A stretch of DNA of 64,000 bases from Neptuniibacter sp. 1_MG-2023 (GCF_030547185.1 NZ_JAUOQR010000013.1:30206-94205), one strand, 5' to 3'. Shown: positions 19,717-30,162, counted from the first letter of the stretch. The notes: generated from the letters alone by a model not told the origin. Numbers and translations: made by a program.

Positions 19717-20831
19717 GAGCTCTTTTTCCAAGGCAGACGAATCGTCGGTAGAGGTATCTGGTTATATAACCGACTCCAGAACGCACCAAACAAAATCATA
19801 TTGAAAGCAAAGGCCGCAAACACAAGGTGTACTAACCAGATCATAATAGGTGAACTCTGTCCCTCACCCACCTCACTCGTAATGCTACTAAGAACCGAGA
19901 TGTAAACTAAATAGATAAGGATAGAGGGCACCAAACGGGCAAAGCGCCCTTGTCTAGGATTCACACGACTCAAAGGCACAGCCAAAAGCGTTACAACAAT
20001 AGCTAATACAGGCAAAGATAAGCGCCAATTTAATTGCGCACGATATTTTGGCTCATCTGAATTCCAAAGTACCGATGTTGGCAAGGCTTCAATTTTATCA
20101 TAACGAATTTCATTATCTTTCCGCGCGATTTCGCTACCATACTTCTGGAACCCTAACTCAACAAAATCACCAGAACCGGGCGAACCTTCATAACGAAAAC
20201 CATCTTCCAAGACAACAAAACGCTGATCTCGTTCTTTATCAAGTAATGTATCACCACTAGCGGCCAAGGTGACTCGCGTACGGTTGTTACTTTTATTCTT
20301 ATCGGAGATAAACGTCATACCGAGCAAACCATCGTTTGTAACGGAATCTGTATAAGTAACTCGCGCACTGCTATTTTGACGCTGAAAACGCCCCGGCACT
20401 AAGCTCTCCAACTCACTGCGACTTTCCTGCTCATCAAAAATCTTATTTGTTTCTGATGCACCGTAAGGCGATATAAAAATAGCTAAGACGCCCACAATCA
20501 AAGCAACAAGCAACGCAGGCCCCATAGAGTAACCGATTAAGCGTCGGCGGCTCATTCCACAAGCCTCTAACACGGTCATCTCACTTTCAAGATAAAGACG
20601 TCCATAGCCCAACAAAAAGCCTAAAAATAAACCTAAAGGCAAGATTAGCTCAAGGAAACCAGGCAAACGATAAAAGATAAGGGAAAATAGAACATTAGGA
20701 TCTAACTCACCAACAGCCGCTTTCGATAAATACCGAACAAAGCGCCCACTCATAATAATAAACAGCAGCACAGAACTCACAGCAAGCATGCTGAACAAAA
20801 CTTCACGTGCTAAATAGCGAAAAACGATCAC
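19713..20831 (-). CDS. lptF: LPS export permease LptF
   Basis: Partner of LptG in the lipopolysaccharide exporter, with the same fold of three helices, periplasmic jellyroll and three helices. N-terminus IVFRYLAREVLFSML agrees with the family. The start codon is GTG at 20831. Transcribed divergently from pepA, the arrangement seen across gammaproteobacteria, and translationally coupled to lptG through a 4-bp overlap. Confidence 0.96.
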   Translation of the reverse strand: MIVFRYLAREVLFSMLAVSSVLLFIIMSGRFVRYLSKAAVGELDPNVLFSLIFYRLPGFLELILPLGLFLGFLLGYGRLYLESEMTVLEACGMSRRRLIGYSMGPALLVALIVGVLAIFISPYGASETNKIFDEQESRSELESLVPGRFQRQNSSARVTYTDSVTNDGLLGMTFISDKNKSNNRTRVTLAASGDTLLDKERDQRFVVLEDGFRYEGSPGSGDFVELGFQKYGSEIARKDNEIRYDKIEALPTSVLWNSDEPKYRAQLNWRLSLPVLAIVVTLLAVPLSRVNPRQGRFARLVPSILIYLVYISVLSSITSEVGEGQSSPIMIWLVHLVFAAFAFNMILFGAFWSRLYNQIPLPTIRLPWKKSS

Positions 20832-21057
20832 TCTATGTCCTTAATGAAAACTGTTACTGACCCAAAAATGGTTTATATTATTAGGCTTTGACAGTAAATA
20901 AAGCAGATTGCCACAAGAAATTGCCTACTTATTTTAAAAACCGATATGGAAAATCTATTTAGTATCAGGTCACACACCTATATAGTAGCCAACATTATCC
21001 TTTAATCTGCGGACAATGTCTTGTGCAGACGCATACACGCCTCAAGTTGGAGCCAAT

Positions 21058-22554
21058 ATGGATTTTGAAATTGTAAACGGTGATATCGCATCACTTGAAA
21101 CCGAATGTCTAATCATCGCTGTAGAAGCAGATTCTACCCTACCCCCCGCAGCTAAAGCAGCCGATGAAGCAAGCGCTGGTTATATTAGCGAGATTTTAAA
21201 GGGTGGTGATATCAGCGGTAAAAATGCTGAGAGTCTACTACTACACAAAGTACCAGGGCTTGCCGCTAAACGCGTATTACTACTAGGCTTTGGCAAAGAA
21301 GATGAGCGTAACAACCGAAACTTCCGCAAAACAATCACTACGGCAATGGGCGTTGTTAAAAGCACAGGCGTAAGCAATATAACTTTTGCCTTAGATTGCA
21401 CACTGACAGACGATACTGACCACTACCGCCAACTTCGCCATTTAGTTGAGTGGAGCGGCGCTGAGCTGTACACCTACGATGAAACTAAAAGCACAAAAGC
21501 TGACCCATTAAAATTAGAACAGATCGCTATTCTTGTTCCCGAAGAAAATGCCGATTTGGCAGAAACTGCTCTTTTAGATGGCACCGCAATTGTAAACGGC
21601 ATGAGCATCGCTCGTGACCTTGGCAATTTACCCGGCAATATCTGCACACCTACTCACTTAGCCGAACAAGCCCTTGAGTTAGACGATGAATTTGACGACC
21701 TAACAACAACCATCGTTGATGAAGAGGAAATGGCTGAGCTAGGTATGCACTGCCTACTTTCTGTTGGCGCAGGCAGCGTTCAGCCTTCAAAGCTAATTGT
21801 TATGGAATACAAAGGTGGCCCTGAAGGTGAAAAGCCACATGTATTAGTCGGCAAAGGCGTTACCTTTGATACCGGCGGTATCTCCCTCAAGCCCGGCGGC
21901 GGCATGGACGAGATGAAATATGATATGTGTGGCGCGGCCAGCGTATTTGGAGCAATGACTGCTGTATGTGAAATGGCACTGCCAATCAATGTTGTAGGTA
22001 TTGTTGCAGCAGCAGAAAACATGCCGAGCGGTAACGCAACTAAACCTGGCGATATTGTAACGACTATGTCAGGTCAAACAGTTGAGATCCTAAACACCGA
22101 TGCGGAAGGTCGCTTAGTACTATGTGATGCACTAACTTATGCGGGCCGTTTCGAGCCAGCATCTGTAGTTGATATTGCAACCTTAACGGGTGCTTGTATC
22201 ATCGCCCTAGGCCATCACGCAACAGGCGTACTAACGAATACTGACGACTTAGCTCAAGAGCTTATCGAAGCAAGTAATCAAGCCGCTGATAAAGCTTGGC
22301 AGTTGCCTTTATGGGACGAGTTCCAAGAACAACTTGATTCTAACTTTGCTGATATTGCGAACATTGGTGGTCGCCCAGGCGGCACTATTACTGCAGCCTG
22401 CTTCCTCTCTCGCTTTACGAAAGAGTATCGTTGGGCCCATTTAGATATAGCGGGTGTAGCATGGCACAGTGGTGGCAAAGCGAAAGGCGCTACAGGTCGC
22501 TGCGTTCCTTTGTTGACGCAATACCTGCTTAACCAAGCAGCGGAAGAAGAATAG
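21058..22554 (+). CDS. pepA: Cytosol aminopeptidase PepA (leucyl aminopeptidase)
   Basis: M17 zinc/manganese aminopeptidase; in some bacteria it also binds DNA in recombination and gene control. The metal-binding and catalytic segments VGKGVTFDTGGISLKPG and NTDAEGRL (near residue 346) are intact. The frame is open back to an ATG at 21016, but GGAG lies just before the ATG at 21058, and the resulting MDFEIVNGD start matches the family; 498 residues. First gene of a pepA-holC-valS block. Confidence 0.96.
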   Translation: MDFEIVNGDIASLETECLIIAVEADSTLPPAAKAADEASAGYISEILKGGDISGKNAESLLLHKVPGLAAKRVLLLGFGKEDERNNRNFRKTITTAMGVVKSTGVSNITFALDCTLTDDTDHYRQLRHLVEWSGAELYTYDETKSTKADPLKLEQIAILVPEENADLAETALLDGTAIVNGMSIARDLGNLPGNICTPTHLAEQALELDDEFDDLTTTIVDEEEMAELGMHCLLSVGAGSVQPSKLIVMEYKGGPEGEKPHVLVGKGVTFDTGGISLKPGGGMDEMKYDMCGAASVFGAMTAVCEMALPINVVGIVAAAENMPSGNATKPGDIVTTMSGQTVEILNTDAEGRLVLCDALTYAGRFEPASVVDIATLTGACIIALGHHATGVLTNTDDLAQELIEASNQAADKAWQLPLWDEFQEQLDSNFADIANIGGRPGGTITAACFLSRFTKEYRWAHLDIAGVAWHSGGKAKGATGRCVPLLTQYLLNQAAEEE

Positions 22555-22572
22555 AGTCTAGAGTTAAAATAG

Positions 22573-23007
22573 ATGACCAGCAAAGCTGATTTTTACGTAC
22601 TGCCTTCAACCGATCCCGATGCTCGGGGTCGTTTTCTTTGCCGTTTGGTTGAAAAGATCCGCGCCCTTGGACATGAGATATTTATCCAAACTCGCGACGA
22701 AAGTGAAGCCCAACGTATAGATCAGCTCCTCTGGGAGTATCGCCCTGAATCCTTTATCCCTCACAGCTTATTAAATGAGGAAGATACTGCAGGCGTAAAG
22801 ATAGGCTGGGACGAACAACGCCCAGCCCATCACGATGTTTACGTTAACCTTAATTTAGAGATCCCTGAAGACGCGCTAAACTTTGATCGTATTCTTGAAA
22901 TTGTTGTGCAAAGTGAGGACATACTTACCTCAACACGAAGCAACTACAAGCTCTATCAAAAAAACAATGTGCAAATAGATATGCATGATATGCGTAAAAA
23001 AGTCTGA
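22573..23007 (+). CDS. holC: DNA polymerase III chi subunit
   Basis: Clamp-loader accessory protein that links the replicase to single-strand-binding protein. 144 residues with the family features FLCRLVEKIRALGHEIFI, LLWEYRPESFIPH and the NFDRILEIV segment. 18 bp downstream of pepA, in its usual place between pepA and valS. Confidence 0.93.
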   Translation: MTSKADFYVLPSTDPDARGRFLCRLVEKIRALGHEIFIQTRDESEAQRIDQLLWEYRPESFIPHSLLNEEDTAGVKIGWDEQRPAHHDVYVNLNLEIPEDALNFDRILEIVVQSEDILTSTRSNYKLYQKNNVQIDMHDMRKKV

Positions 23008-23274
23008 TATAGACTGTCTTATTCAATGATCGAGAGCTAAACATCTGCAACTTACTCTAACCTGTAGAATAAAACCCACGTAACACACCACCCTCCCCTA
23101 AATCCCGTCCGTCCAAGCGCAGCATAAAAATAGATCAAAACATCTACCCCAATCCCTCGCCACTTATTAGTTTTAACCTGTATAATGCCGGGTTTATTTG
23201 TGCCTCCCAACCATTCAGGGAAGCCCACAACTGACTGATTTTCAGAAAATACTTTTCGGAAGAACTAGAGCGCC

Positions 23275-26139
23275 ATGGAAACTACTTACCAGCCGCAAGA
23301 GATCGAAAAATCCTGGTACAAAACCTGGGAAGAAAACAACTACTTTGCCCCATCTGGCGAAGGTGACTCCTACTGCATCATGATTCCGCCGCCAAATGTC
23401 ACTGGTAGCTTACATATGGGTCACGCTTTCCAGCATACGATCATGGATGCGCTCACACGCTACAAGCGTATGCAGGGCAAAAATACATTGTGGCAAGTCG
23501 GTACTGACCACGCGGGTATCGCAACCCAGATGGTTGTAGAACGTAAACTGGCCGCAGAAAGTCAGCAAACACGCCATGACCTTGGCCGCGATGCGTTTAT
23601 CGAAAAGATCTGGGAATGGAAAGAGGAATCCGGCGGCACAATTACTAACCAGATGCGCCGCCTAGGCAACTCTGTTGACTGGAACACTGAGCGTTTCACT
23701 ATGGACTCGGGCTTTTACAAAGCCGTACAAGAAGTCTTTATCCGCCTCTATGATGAAGGCCTAGTTTACCGTGGTAAACGCCTTGTAAACTGGGATCCAA
23801 AACTACATACCGCCATCTCTGACCTTGAAGTAGAGAACAAAGAGACCAAAGGCAAAATGTGGTACCTACGTTACCCGCTTGCGGATGGCGCTAAAACAGC
23901 TGCAGGTGAAGATTTCCTTGTGGTTGGTACAACCCGTCCAGAAACCATGCTGGGCGATACCGGTGTAGCAGTTAACCCAGAAGATGAGCGCTATAAAGAC
24001 CTAATCGGCAAAGAGATTATCCTGCCATTAGTGGGTCGCCGTATTCCCATTGTTGGCGATGAACATGCCGATATGGATAAAGGTACCGGTTGTGTAAAAA
24101 TCACGCCTGCTCATGACTTCAACGATAACGAAGTCGGCAAACGCTGCAATCTACCTATGATTAATATCCTGACCTACAACGCTGATATTCGCGATGAAGG
24201 TGAAGGATTTAATACCGACGGAACGCCTAACAGCGATCTTAATACAGCTATTCCAGAAAAATATCGCGGTATGGAACGCTTTGCTGCTCGTCGTGCAATC
24301 GTTGCGGATTTTGAAGAAGCCGGTTTACTGGTTAAGATCGAAGAAAACGATATGACCGTGCCTTACGGTGATCGCGGCGGTGTTGTGATCGAGCCGATGC
24401 TAACGGACCAATGGTTTGCTGATGCAAAAACACTGGCTAAACCTGCGGTCGAAGCGGTAGAGAATGGCGACATAAAATTTGTACCACAGCAGTACGAAAA
24501 TATGTACAACGCTTGGATGCGTGATATCCAAGACTGGTGTATCTCTCGCCAACTATGGTGGGGCCACCGCATCCCTGCTTTCTACGACAATGAAGGCAAT
24601 GTCTATGTCGCTAACGATAAAGAAGCAGCACGTCAGAAATACAATCTAGATCCCGAAACTGAACTGCGCCAAGACGATGACGTTCTTGACACATGGTTCA
24701 GCTCGGCACTATGGACATTCGGCACACTAGGCTGGCCTGAAAACACCCAGCGCCTGCAAACGTTCCACCCGACCGATGTACTGGTTACCGGCTTCGATAT
24801 TATCTTCTTCTGGGTTGCCCGCATGATCATGATGACCATGCACTTTATGAAAGATGAAGACGGCAAACCCCAAGTACCTTTCAAAACCGTTTACGTTACT
24901 GGCCTAATCCGTGACGAAAACGGTGACAAGATGTCTAAATCTAAAGGCAACGTACTAGATCCGTTGGATATGATTGACGGTATCGAGCTACAAACGCTAC
25001 TTGAGAAACGTACCGGAAACATGATGCAGCCACAATTGGCTGAAAAGATCGGCAAACGTACCGAGAAAGAGTTCCCAGAAGGGATCTCTGCCCACGGTAC
25101 TGATGCCCTACGTTTCACCCTTGCTGCCCTAGCCTCTACAGGCCGTGACATCAACTGGGATATGAAGCGCCTAGAAGGTTACCGTAACTTCTGTAACAAA
25201 ATCTGGAACGCAGCACGTTACGTATTAATGAACACAGAAGGCGAAGATTGCGGTCAGAACGCCACTGACGATAGCGGTATCGAGCTATCTTTAGCAGACC
25301 GTTGGATCAGCAGCCGTCTACAGCAAGTCGAAACCGAAGTGATCAAGCATTTCGACGAATACCGTTTCGATATGGCCTCTAAAACCCTGTATGACTTCAT
25401 CTGGAATGAATACTGCGGCTGGTACTTAGAACTATCTAAACCTGTATTATGGGACGAAAATGCCTCTGCAGAAGCAAAACGTGGTACACGCCGCACGTTG
25501 GTTCGCGTACTTGAAGCGCTCCTTCGTTTAGCACACCCAATCATGCCTTACATCACAGAAGAGATCTGGCAACAAGTCAAAGGCTTAGCGGGTAAAGATG
25601 GCGAGACCATCATGAACCAGCCCTACCCTGTTGCTAACAATGACAAGTTCGATGCAGCCGCTGAAACGGAGATCGAATGGCTAAAAGGTGTTATTACTGG
25701 CGTACGTAACATTCGCGGTGAAATGGGGATCTCTCCAGCTAAAGAACTTTCGGTACTGCTACAAAACGGCGGTCCTGAAGATTTAACCCGCCTTAACGCT
25801 AACCGTACTTTCCTATGTAAATTAGCCGCCCTGGAAAGCATCACTTGGCTTAATGCCGATGACGAAGCGCCAATGTCTGCCACTCAATTGGTAGGCAAAA
25901 TGGAAGTGTTAGTCCCTATGGCTGGCCTGATCAACAAAGATGCAGAACTAGCTCGTCTACAAAAAGAGCTAGACAAACTACAGAAAGAGATCGGTCGAAT
26001 CAAAGGCAAACTTAGCAATGAGAAGTTTGTATCCAACGCACCTGAAGCGGTTATCGCTAAAGAGCGTGAAAAGATGGCGGCCTCTCAATCTTCTTTTGAT
26101 AAGTTACAAGAGCAATATGCGAAAATTGAAGCGCTTTAA
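23275..26139 (+). CDS. valS: Valyl-tRNA synthetase
   Basis: Class Ia synthetase of 954 residues. The HIGH-type motif is HMGH (residues 47-50), the KMSKS motif begins at 552, and the editing domain lies between (for example [16 protein letters not shown]). The C-terminal coiled coil ([19 protein letters not shown]) typical of ValRS is present. 267 bp separate it from holC, so it probably has its own promoter. A strong terminator follows. Confidence 0.98.
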   Translation: METTYQPQEIEKSWYKTWEENNYFAPSGEGDSYCIMIPPPNVTGSLHMGHAFQHTIMDALTRYKRMQGKNTLWQVGTDHAGIATQMVVERKLAAESQQTRHDLGRDAFIEKIWEWKEESGGTITNQMRRLGNSVDWNTERFTMDSGFYKAVQEVFIRLYDEGLVYRGKRLVNWDPKLHTAISDLEVENKETKGKMWYLRYPLADGAKTAAGEDFLVVGTTRPETMLGDTGVAVNPEDERYKDLIGKEIILPLVGRRIPIVGDEHADMDKGTGCVKITPAHDFNDNEVGKRCNLPMINILTYNADIRDEGEGFNTDGTPNSDLNTAIPEKYRGMERFAARRAIVADFEEAGLLVKIEENDMTVPYGDRGGVVIEPMLTDQWFADAKTLAKPAVEAVENGDIKFVPQQYENMYNAWMRDIQDWCISRQLWWGHRIPAFYDNEGNVYVANDKEAARQKYNLDPETELRQDDDVLDTWFSSALWTFGTLGWPENTQRLQTFHPTDVLVTGFDIIFFWVARMIMMTMHFMKDEDGKPQVPFKTVYVTGLIRDENGDKMSKSKGNVLDPLDMIDGIELQTLLEKRTGNMMQPQLAEKIGKRTEKEFPEGISAHGTDALRFTLAALASTGRDINWDMKRLEGYRNFCNKIWNAARYVLMNTEGEDCGQNATDDSGIELSLADRWISSRLQQVETEVIKHFDEYRFDMASKTLYDFIWNEYCGWYLELSKPVLWDENASAEAKRGTRRTLVRVLEALLRLAHPIMPYITEEIWQQVKGLAGKDGETIMNQPYPVANNDKFDAAAETEIEWLKGVITGVRNIRGEMGISPAKELSVLLQNGGPEDLTRLNANRTFLCKLAALESITWLNADDEAPMSATQLVGKMEVLVPMAGLINKDAELARLQKELDKLQKEIGRIKGKLSNEKFVSNAPEAVIAKEREKMAASQSSFDKLQEQYAKIEAL

Positions 26140-26163
26140 TTAAGCACTAGATATTTGAAGCAT

Positions 26164-26197
26164 AAAAAAGCCCAGACACTGTTCTGGGCTTTTTTTT
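26164..26197 (+). terminator. Terminator after valS
   Basis: GC-rich stem GCCCAGA / TCTGGGC with a 6-nt loop, preceded by an A-run and followed by eight Ts, so the hairpin is extended by A-T pairs. Confidence 0.92.
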
Positions 26198-26262
26198 GGG
26201 AAAAAGCCCAAATAGAGATTTAGGCCTTTTAGACGGTTAAAACAACCGTAAGTTACTTTAAC

Positions 26263-26724
26263 CTACGCACTAGCGTTGATAAGTAACCCCGTTTCAGTAC
26301 TACCTTGATTCGACGATAACAGCGTCATAAGCTCATCAAAGTTAACCGTTCCATCATCATTAAACACAGCAGAAATTGCGTCTTCACCATAATCTTCAGT
26401 TAACTTTGCTTGGAGCTCTTCGCTCGACACAGCGCCACCTGGTGGTGGCGGAGGGGGTGGCATAGCACCAGCTCCAGCCGCTTGGTTTGCTGGGTCAAAA
26501 CTACTGAGCAATTCAGTCAACGCCGTTTCATCGATGGTGCCATCATCAGCCAATACACTACTCGCATCGACGCCAAAACGGCTTTCAAGGTTTTCCACTA
26601 ACTCTTCAGCAGAAATATTCCCATCTTCAACAGCAGAGACCATATTGAGCGCCATCTCATCCGCAGAGGGTGGTTTCCCCATCTGCTGAGGAGATCCCAT
26701 GGGCTGTGTACCCGTAACGTTCAT
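26263..26724 (-). CDS. EF-hand-like protein with polyproline linker
   Basis: About 153 residues, acidic, no signal peptide or membrane segment. Two repeated halves each resemble an EF-hand pair: the segments DDGTIDETALTELLSSF and NDDGTVNFDELMTLLSS have the D-x-D/N-G-x-I/V pattern, with a shortened loop start. A run of seven Pro then Gly-Gly separates the halves. The true start is ATG 26724, which follows GGAGAAGG; the open frame runs further to 26790. No known function; calcium binding is inferred from the pattern only. Confidence 0.72.
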   Translation of the reverse strand: MNVTGTQPMGSPQQMGKPPSADEMALNMVSAVEDGNISAEELVENLESRFGVDASSVLADDGTIDETALTELLSSFDPANQAAGAGAMPPPPPPPGGAVSSEELQAKLTEDYGEDAISAVFNDDGTVNFDELMTLLSSNQGSTETGLLINASA

Positions 26725-27428
26725 AACCTTCTCCTTAAACATAATTTTGTATAAAGCTTCGATAAATCTGCAAAGGCCATGCCCTATCACTCTATAGATA
26801 CAGTTCTTTTGACTGCTTAATATTTCTTAACTTAGCTTTACACAACTTTACATAAAACGAAGAAAATACAGCTACCCAGCATTAAAAATAACAACACCTG
26901 TAACTCAGACCACCTTGAATAACCACACAAAGCGGCAACCTATTGCCACCAACGCAGAAAAACCAATAAGAAATGAATAATAAAACTAAACGACTTAGCA
27001 GAAACTTAATCGACACACTCTATTAAAAACTTGGAGTTTATCTAGAAAGCCTCACTACACCCGCCTGGAAAATGAGTTAAATATGCAAACGACACTAGAG
27101 GTATGGAAAGCAGAACTATAAAAATCATTTGGAAGCGTTCTCTACAGGAAGCCAAGCCATGCGCGATAATCTTTCATCTTATACCTTTGAGTTCTCTACA
27201 AAAATACCAAATCCCACCCTATAGCACCTTACAGGGACTTGCCCTTCACCGTTTAATTATCAAATATTATTTGATAATTAATCAAAAACTACCCTGTTTA
27301 TTAATATTAAAAAAAGCCTATGATCCCTATCACTGAATGAAATAACCCTTATCGCTTAATTATCGTTAAAGGTTTTTTGAGAGGGTTAATCCTCTAATCT
27401 CAAACCCGGTTTATATCAAGGAACCCCC
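26725..27428. other. Long A+T-rich intergenic region
   Basis: 704 bp without a convincing gene, between two divergent genes. A 77-codon plus-strand frame (27103-27336) has no ribosome site and an atypical composition. The notable element is the palindrome at 27253-27281. Confidence 0.55.
27253..27281. promoter_or_regulatory. Perfect 29-bp palindrome, possible operator
   Basis: Half-sites TTAATTATCAAAT and its exact reverse complement, separated by 3 bp, about 150 bp upstream of the nitroreductase start. The size and A+T-rich symmetry are like operators of MarR-, ArsR- or TetR-type repressors, but no regulator gene is next to it. Confidence 0.55.
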
Positions 27429-28085
27429 ATGAACAGTCCAATTATTGACGATCTAGTATCAAGGCATACCTGTAAAAAATATGACCCTACTCGTAAGGTC
27501 TCTAAAGCGAATATGGAGATTCTATACGAGGCAATGCGCTTATCTGCTTCATCTATAAATTCACAGCCGTGGAAATTTATCGTTATCGAAAGTGATGCCG
27601 CAAAAGAGCGCATGAGCAGCACCTTTGAGCATAACTTTCAGTTCAATCAGCCCCATGTATTTGATAGTTCTCACATGATTCTTTTTGCCCACAACCCTCG
27701 CTATACACGCGATCATTATGCCGAGGTTGTCGATAACGGCATTGAGGACAAACGAACCAAGCCTGAAGAAAGAGAGAGCGCTTTTGGCGGTTTCTTCTTT
27801 GCAGAGATGAACACCGATGAATCCGGTGATACCACCACTTGGACCAAAGCGCAGACCTACATCGCCCTTGGTAATACGTTGCATACAGTCGCAAGACTCG
27901 GCTTAGATTCAACACCCATGGAAGGTATTGATATTGAAATGGTAAACAAAGAGTTTTCCAAAGAACTCGATGGGTACGAATGCCATGTTGCACTCGCAAT
28001 TGGTTACCGCCACCCTGAAGACGATTACAATGCAGCGATACCAAAATCACGTCGTAGATTTGATAGCGTGTTTACCATCCTTTAG
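27429..28085 (+). CDS. NAD(P)H-dependent nitroreductase family protein
   Basis: 218-residue FMN enzyme of the nitroreductase superfamily (NfsB-like). The FMN-binding N-terminal pattern RHTCKKYDPTRKVS is followed by SASSINSQPWKF, and the C-terminal half has the family's ALGNTLHTVARLGLDSTPMEGID segment. Native substrate unknown (quinones, nitroaromatics or flavin). AAGGA precedes the ATG. Monocistronic, with the palindrome described at 27253 in its upstream region. Confidence 0.88.
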   Translation: MNSPIIDDLVSRHTCKKYDPTRKVSKANMEILYEAMRLSASSINSQPWKFIVIESDAAKERMSSTFEHNFQFNQPHVFDSSHMILFAHNPRYTRDHYAEVVDNGIEDKRTKPEERESAFGGFFFAEMNTDESGDTTTWTKAQTYIALGNTLHTVARLGLDSTPMEGIDIEMVNKEFSKELDGYECHVALAIGYRHPEDDYNAAIPKSRRRFDSVFTIL

Positions 28086-28542
28086 GCATTGCTCATCCCC
28101 CCTTAGATTAAAACCCCGCGACTGGTGTTATGCCAGTCGCTGCTATCTCCTTATTCCGATACCGTTCTCGCTCGAAACTCTCCCCGTAGGAAGCCACCCC
28201 GTGTGCGATGGTTTTGTGCCCTATTTCTTTTTAAGGCGTTCACTTATAAAGAGAAGAAAGTGCATTCAGAGCAATTGCCTAAAAGGACAATTGCATCCCC
28301 ACCAAGGCTAGGTTAAAAATACAGAGAAATCATATGGATGTATGTCTGGCATAAGTAGATATACGAGGCTTTTACAACCAGCTCATGTATATCAATTACT
28401 CATACCTGTGTTTGGTTTTTCATGGAAGGTATACCGTCAATTCTTTAGCTTGTCCTTCCCTTTCAAACCATTACATCTGCTTTAAATCAATTACAGTAAG
28501 GGTATATACACACCTCCCGTATATACAAATGTAAAAGGCTTT
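28086..28542. other. Intergenic region with hairpins
   Basis: 457 bp. It holds a hairpin after the nitroreductase gene (28118-28140), a second hairpin GCAATTG/CAATTGC (28271-28294) and two copies of the self-complementary octamer GTATATAC (28502-28509 and 28519-28526) just before the next gene. Short frames here lack ribosome sites. Confidence 0.5.
28118..28140 (+). terminator. Hairpin after nitroreductase gene
   Basis: Perfect 8-bp stem GCGACTGG / CCAGTCGC with a 7-nt loop, 32 bp past the stop. There is no T-run, so termination is uncertain. Confidence 0.5.
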
Positions 28543-29124
28543 GTGAATATAGTGTCAAATAAAATACAAGTTAATGAAGAAATATACACACACGAGTACC
28601 TCTGGAGATCTTCAACTAAATTACTTGATCTAGCGACAGATGACTCATATCACTATTTAATGCCATCACTACTAATGAGTTACCTTGCGTTTGAAGCATT
28701 TATAAATTTTTGTGGGTACGCTGTCTTCCCAGAAACATGGAAAAACGAAAAAGAGCACTTTAAAGGCAAAGGCATAGAAGGAAAAATAGAAGAGATTGTT
28801 GACTTAGTTCCAGAGTTTAAATGGAACAAAGGAACCCCTCCGTACCAAACAGTCAGAAAAATCGCAAATTACAGAGATATGATGGCACACGGAAAAGTAG
28901 TAGCATCATCATATACAGCTGAAGAAAAGGAAATCGGGTCTCACTTTCGTTATGACCACGACTGGGACAAATATCTTACTCGGGAATTCGTCAAAAAGGC
29001 GAGAGATTGCATCCAGAGTTTTTCTGAACTACTGCTTATCGAGCTAAGAGAAGTATCTGATCACCCCCATCTAATCTTTAAAGCCTATGAAGGAAGTTTA
29101 GCAAGTGCAAATGGCCATCCATAA
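28543..29124 (+). CDS. Orphan protein with HEPN-like Rx4H motif
   Basis: 193 residues, predicted all-helical, no signal peptide. Not assigned to a named family. Residues 111-116 read R-D-M-M-A-H at the start of a helix after RKIANY, which fits the Rx4-6H motif of HEPN ribonuclease/toxin domains; a preceding helix (LLMSYLAFEAFINF) fits the HEPN four-helix fold. Start is GTG 28543 after AAAAGG. Codon use leans to ATA and AGA, unlike the housekeeping neighbours, and it is flanked by long spacers, which suggests transfer. No nucleotidyltransferase antitoxin gene is adjacent. Confidence 0.55.
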   Translation: MNIVSNKIQVNEEIYTHEYLWRSSTKLLDLATDDSYHYLMPSLLMSYLAFEAFINFCGYAVFPETWKNEKEHFKGKGIEGKIEEIVDLVPEFKWNKGTPPYQTVRKIANYRDMMAHGKVVASSYTAEEKEIGSHFRYDHDWDKYLTREFVKKARDCIQSFSELLLIELREVSDHPHLIFKAYEGSLASANGHP

Positions 29125-29181
29125 ATCAGTTAAGAACAGATAAAACCCTCCACCCTAGCTTAACTAACTCCACCTCCTGCC

Positions 29182-30162
29182 CTACAACAACCCCGACTTA
29201 ATCAGATCAAAACTTTCTAATATGCGTGCTACATACTGATCTTTAGGTCGAAAGCTGCCTTGGGTCTGTTTGAGTAAATCATTTTCCATATGTTTAAGCA
29301 TTTTGCGCAGCCGGAAACGATGCAACCCTGTTTTCGCTTGTATTGGGTCAGTGACAACACCAGATAAGGCGGCAAAAGATGCCAGTAATGTCAGCACAAA
29401 CACTATACTCAGTGTAGTTAAGCCCAAAGATGGATCAGGTGGGAAAGCACCATAATAGAGCTCCCCCATGCTATGACCAAAAACAAAATCCGAGGCAGCT
29501 AATTGGATACTTAATGAATAGGCTAGCATTAGCGCGATACCTATGCCTCCGGGTGTGAATTTCTGGAAGGCAAAGGCTCCTAAGATAGTACATGACAGTG
29601 TGTTTGCAATATCAGCTGAAGCGGTTCTGGCAACTTGATACTGGGCTAGAGATTCAGTAACAATAGGTTGAAAACAGGCATGGAAGTGTTTTTCATCCAC
29701 TTCCACATGTTCTGCACGTTGATAAATATTGCGCAATTCATCTGTGATATACCAGTTAAGGAAGTATTCGCCTTCACCCAAATCTCGCTCTGCTACTTTA
29801 AGCAAATCACTGAGAACCAGATCAGAAATTTGTTTCTGAACATCTGTGGTGAAACCGGCGGGAATAGCAGCCAATATTTTGCCTAACCGATCACCCCCTG
29901 AAAAACGACCTACCAAAAACTTAAACAAACTGATTAAGGTAAAACAGGGTGCCCAAAAAAGATTAACTGGGGCACGGAAAATATCTAACCCCCAAGCAAT
30001 ACGGTTGGTTTTTATAGCACCGGGATAATTAAAATGCTGGCTTACAAAATCAGGAATACGCGCCTGGCAAGATGCAAAGTAACGCTTGATACCACGCTCA
30101 ATAGCTGGCTTGATCTCTCTCGACAAGTTCGCAATAGGTAGCGTTAGGTCTGAGTGTGACAT
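29182..30162 (-). CDS. Uncharacterised membrane protein
   Basis: 326 residues, start ATG 30162. Hydrophobic segments at about 60-85 (RAPVNLFWAPCFTLISLFKF), 195-225 and 245-270; the N-terminal third and C-terminal tail are charged and probably cytoplasmic. The tail (LRKMLKHMENDLL) looks amphipathic. Not assigned to a family with confidence and no operon partner. It stands convergent to the HEPN-like gene. Confidence 0.65.
   Translation of the reverse strand: MSHSDLTLPIANLSREIKPAIERGIKRYFASCQARIPDFVSQHFNYPGAIKTNRIAWGLDIFRAPVNLFWAPCFTLISLFKFLVGRFSGGDRLGKILAAIPAGFTTDVQKQISDLVLSDLLKVAERDLGEGEYFLNWYITDELRNIYQRAEHVEVDEKHFHACFQPIVTESLAQYQVARTASADIANTLSCTILGAFAFQKFTPGGIGIALMLAYSLSIQLAASDFVFGHSMGELYYGAFPPDPSLGLTTLSIVFVLTLLASFAALSGVVTDPIQAKTGLHRFRLRKMLKHMENDLLKQTQGSFRPKDQYVARILESFDLIKSGLL

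Noticed and set aside
21016..21057. Longer N-terminus for PepA
   Set aside because: No ribosome site before 21016; GGAG precedes 21058 and the family begins there.
27103..27336. 77-codon open frame in the 26.7-27.4 kb spacer
   Set aside because: No ribosome site, unusual composition, and it crosses the 29-bp palindrome.
28125..28316. Short plus-strand frames after the nitroreductase gene
   Set aside because: They start within or next to a hairpin, lack ribosome sites and have no protein-like pattern.
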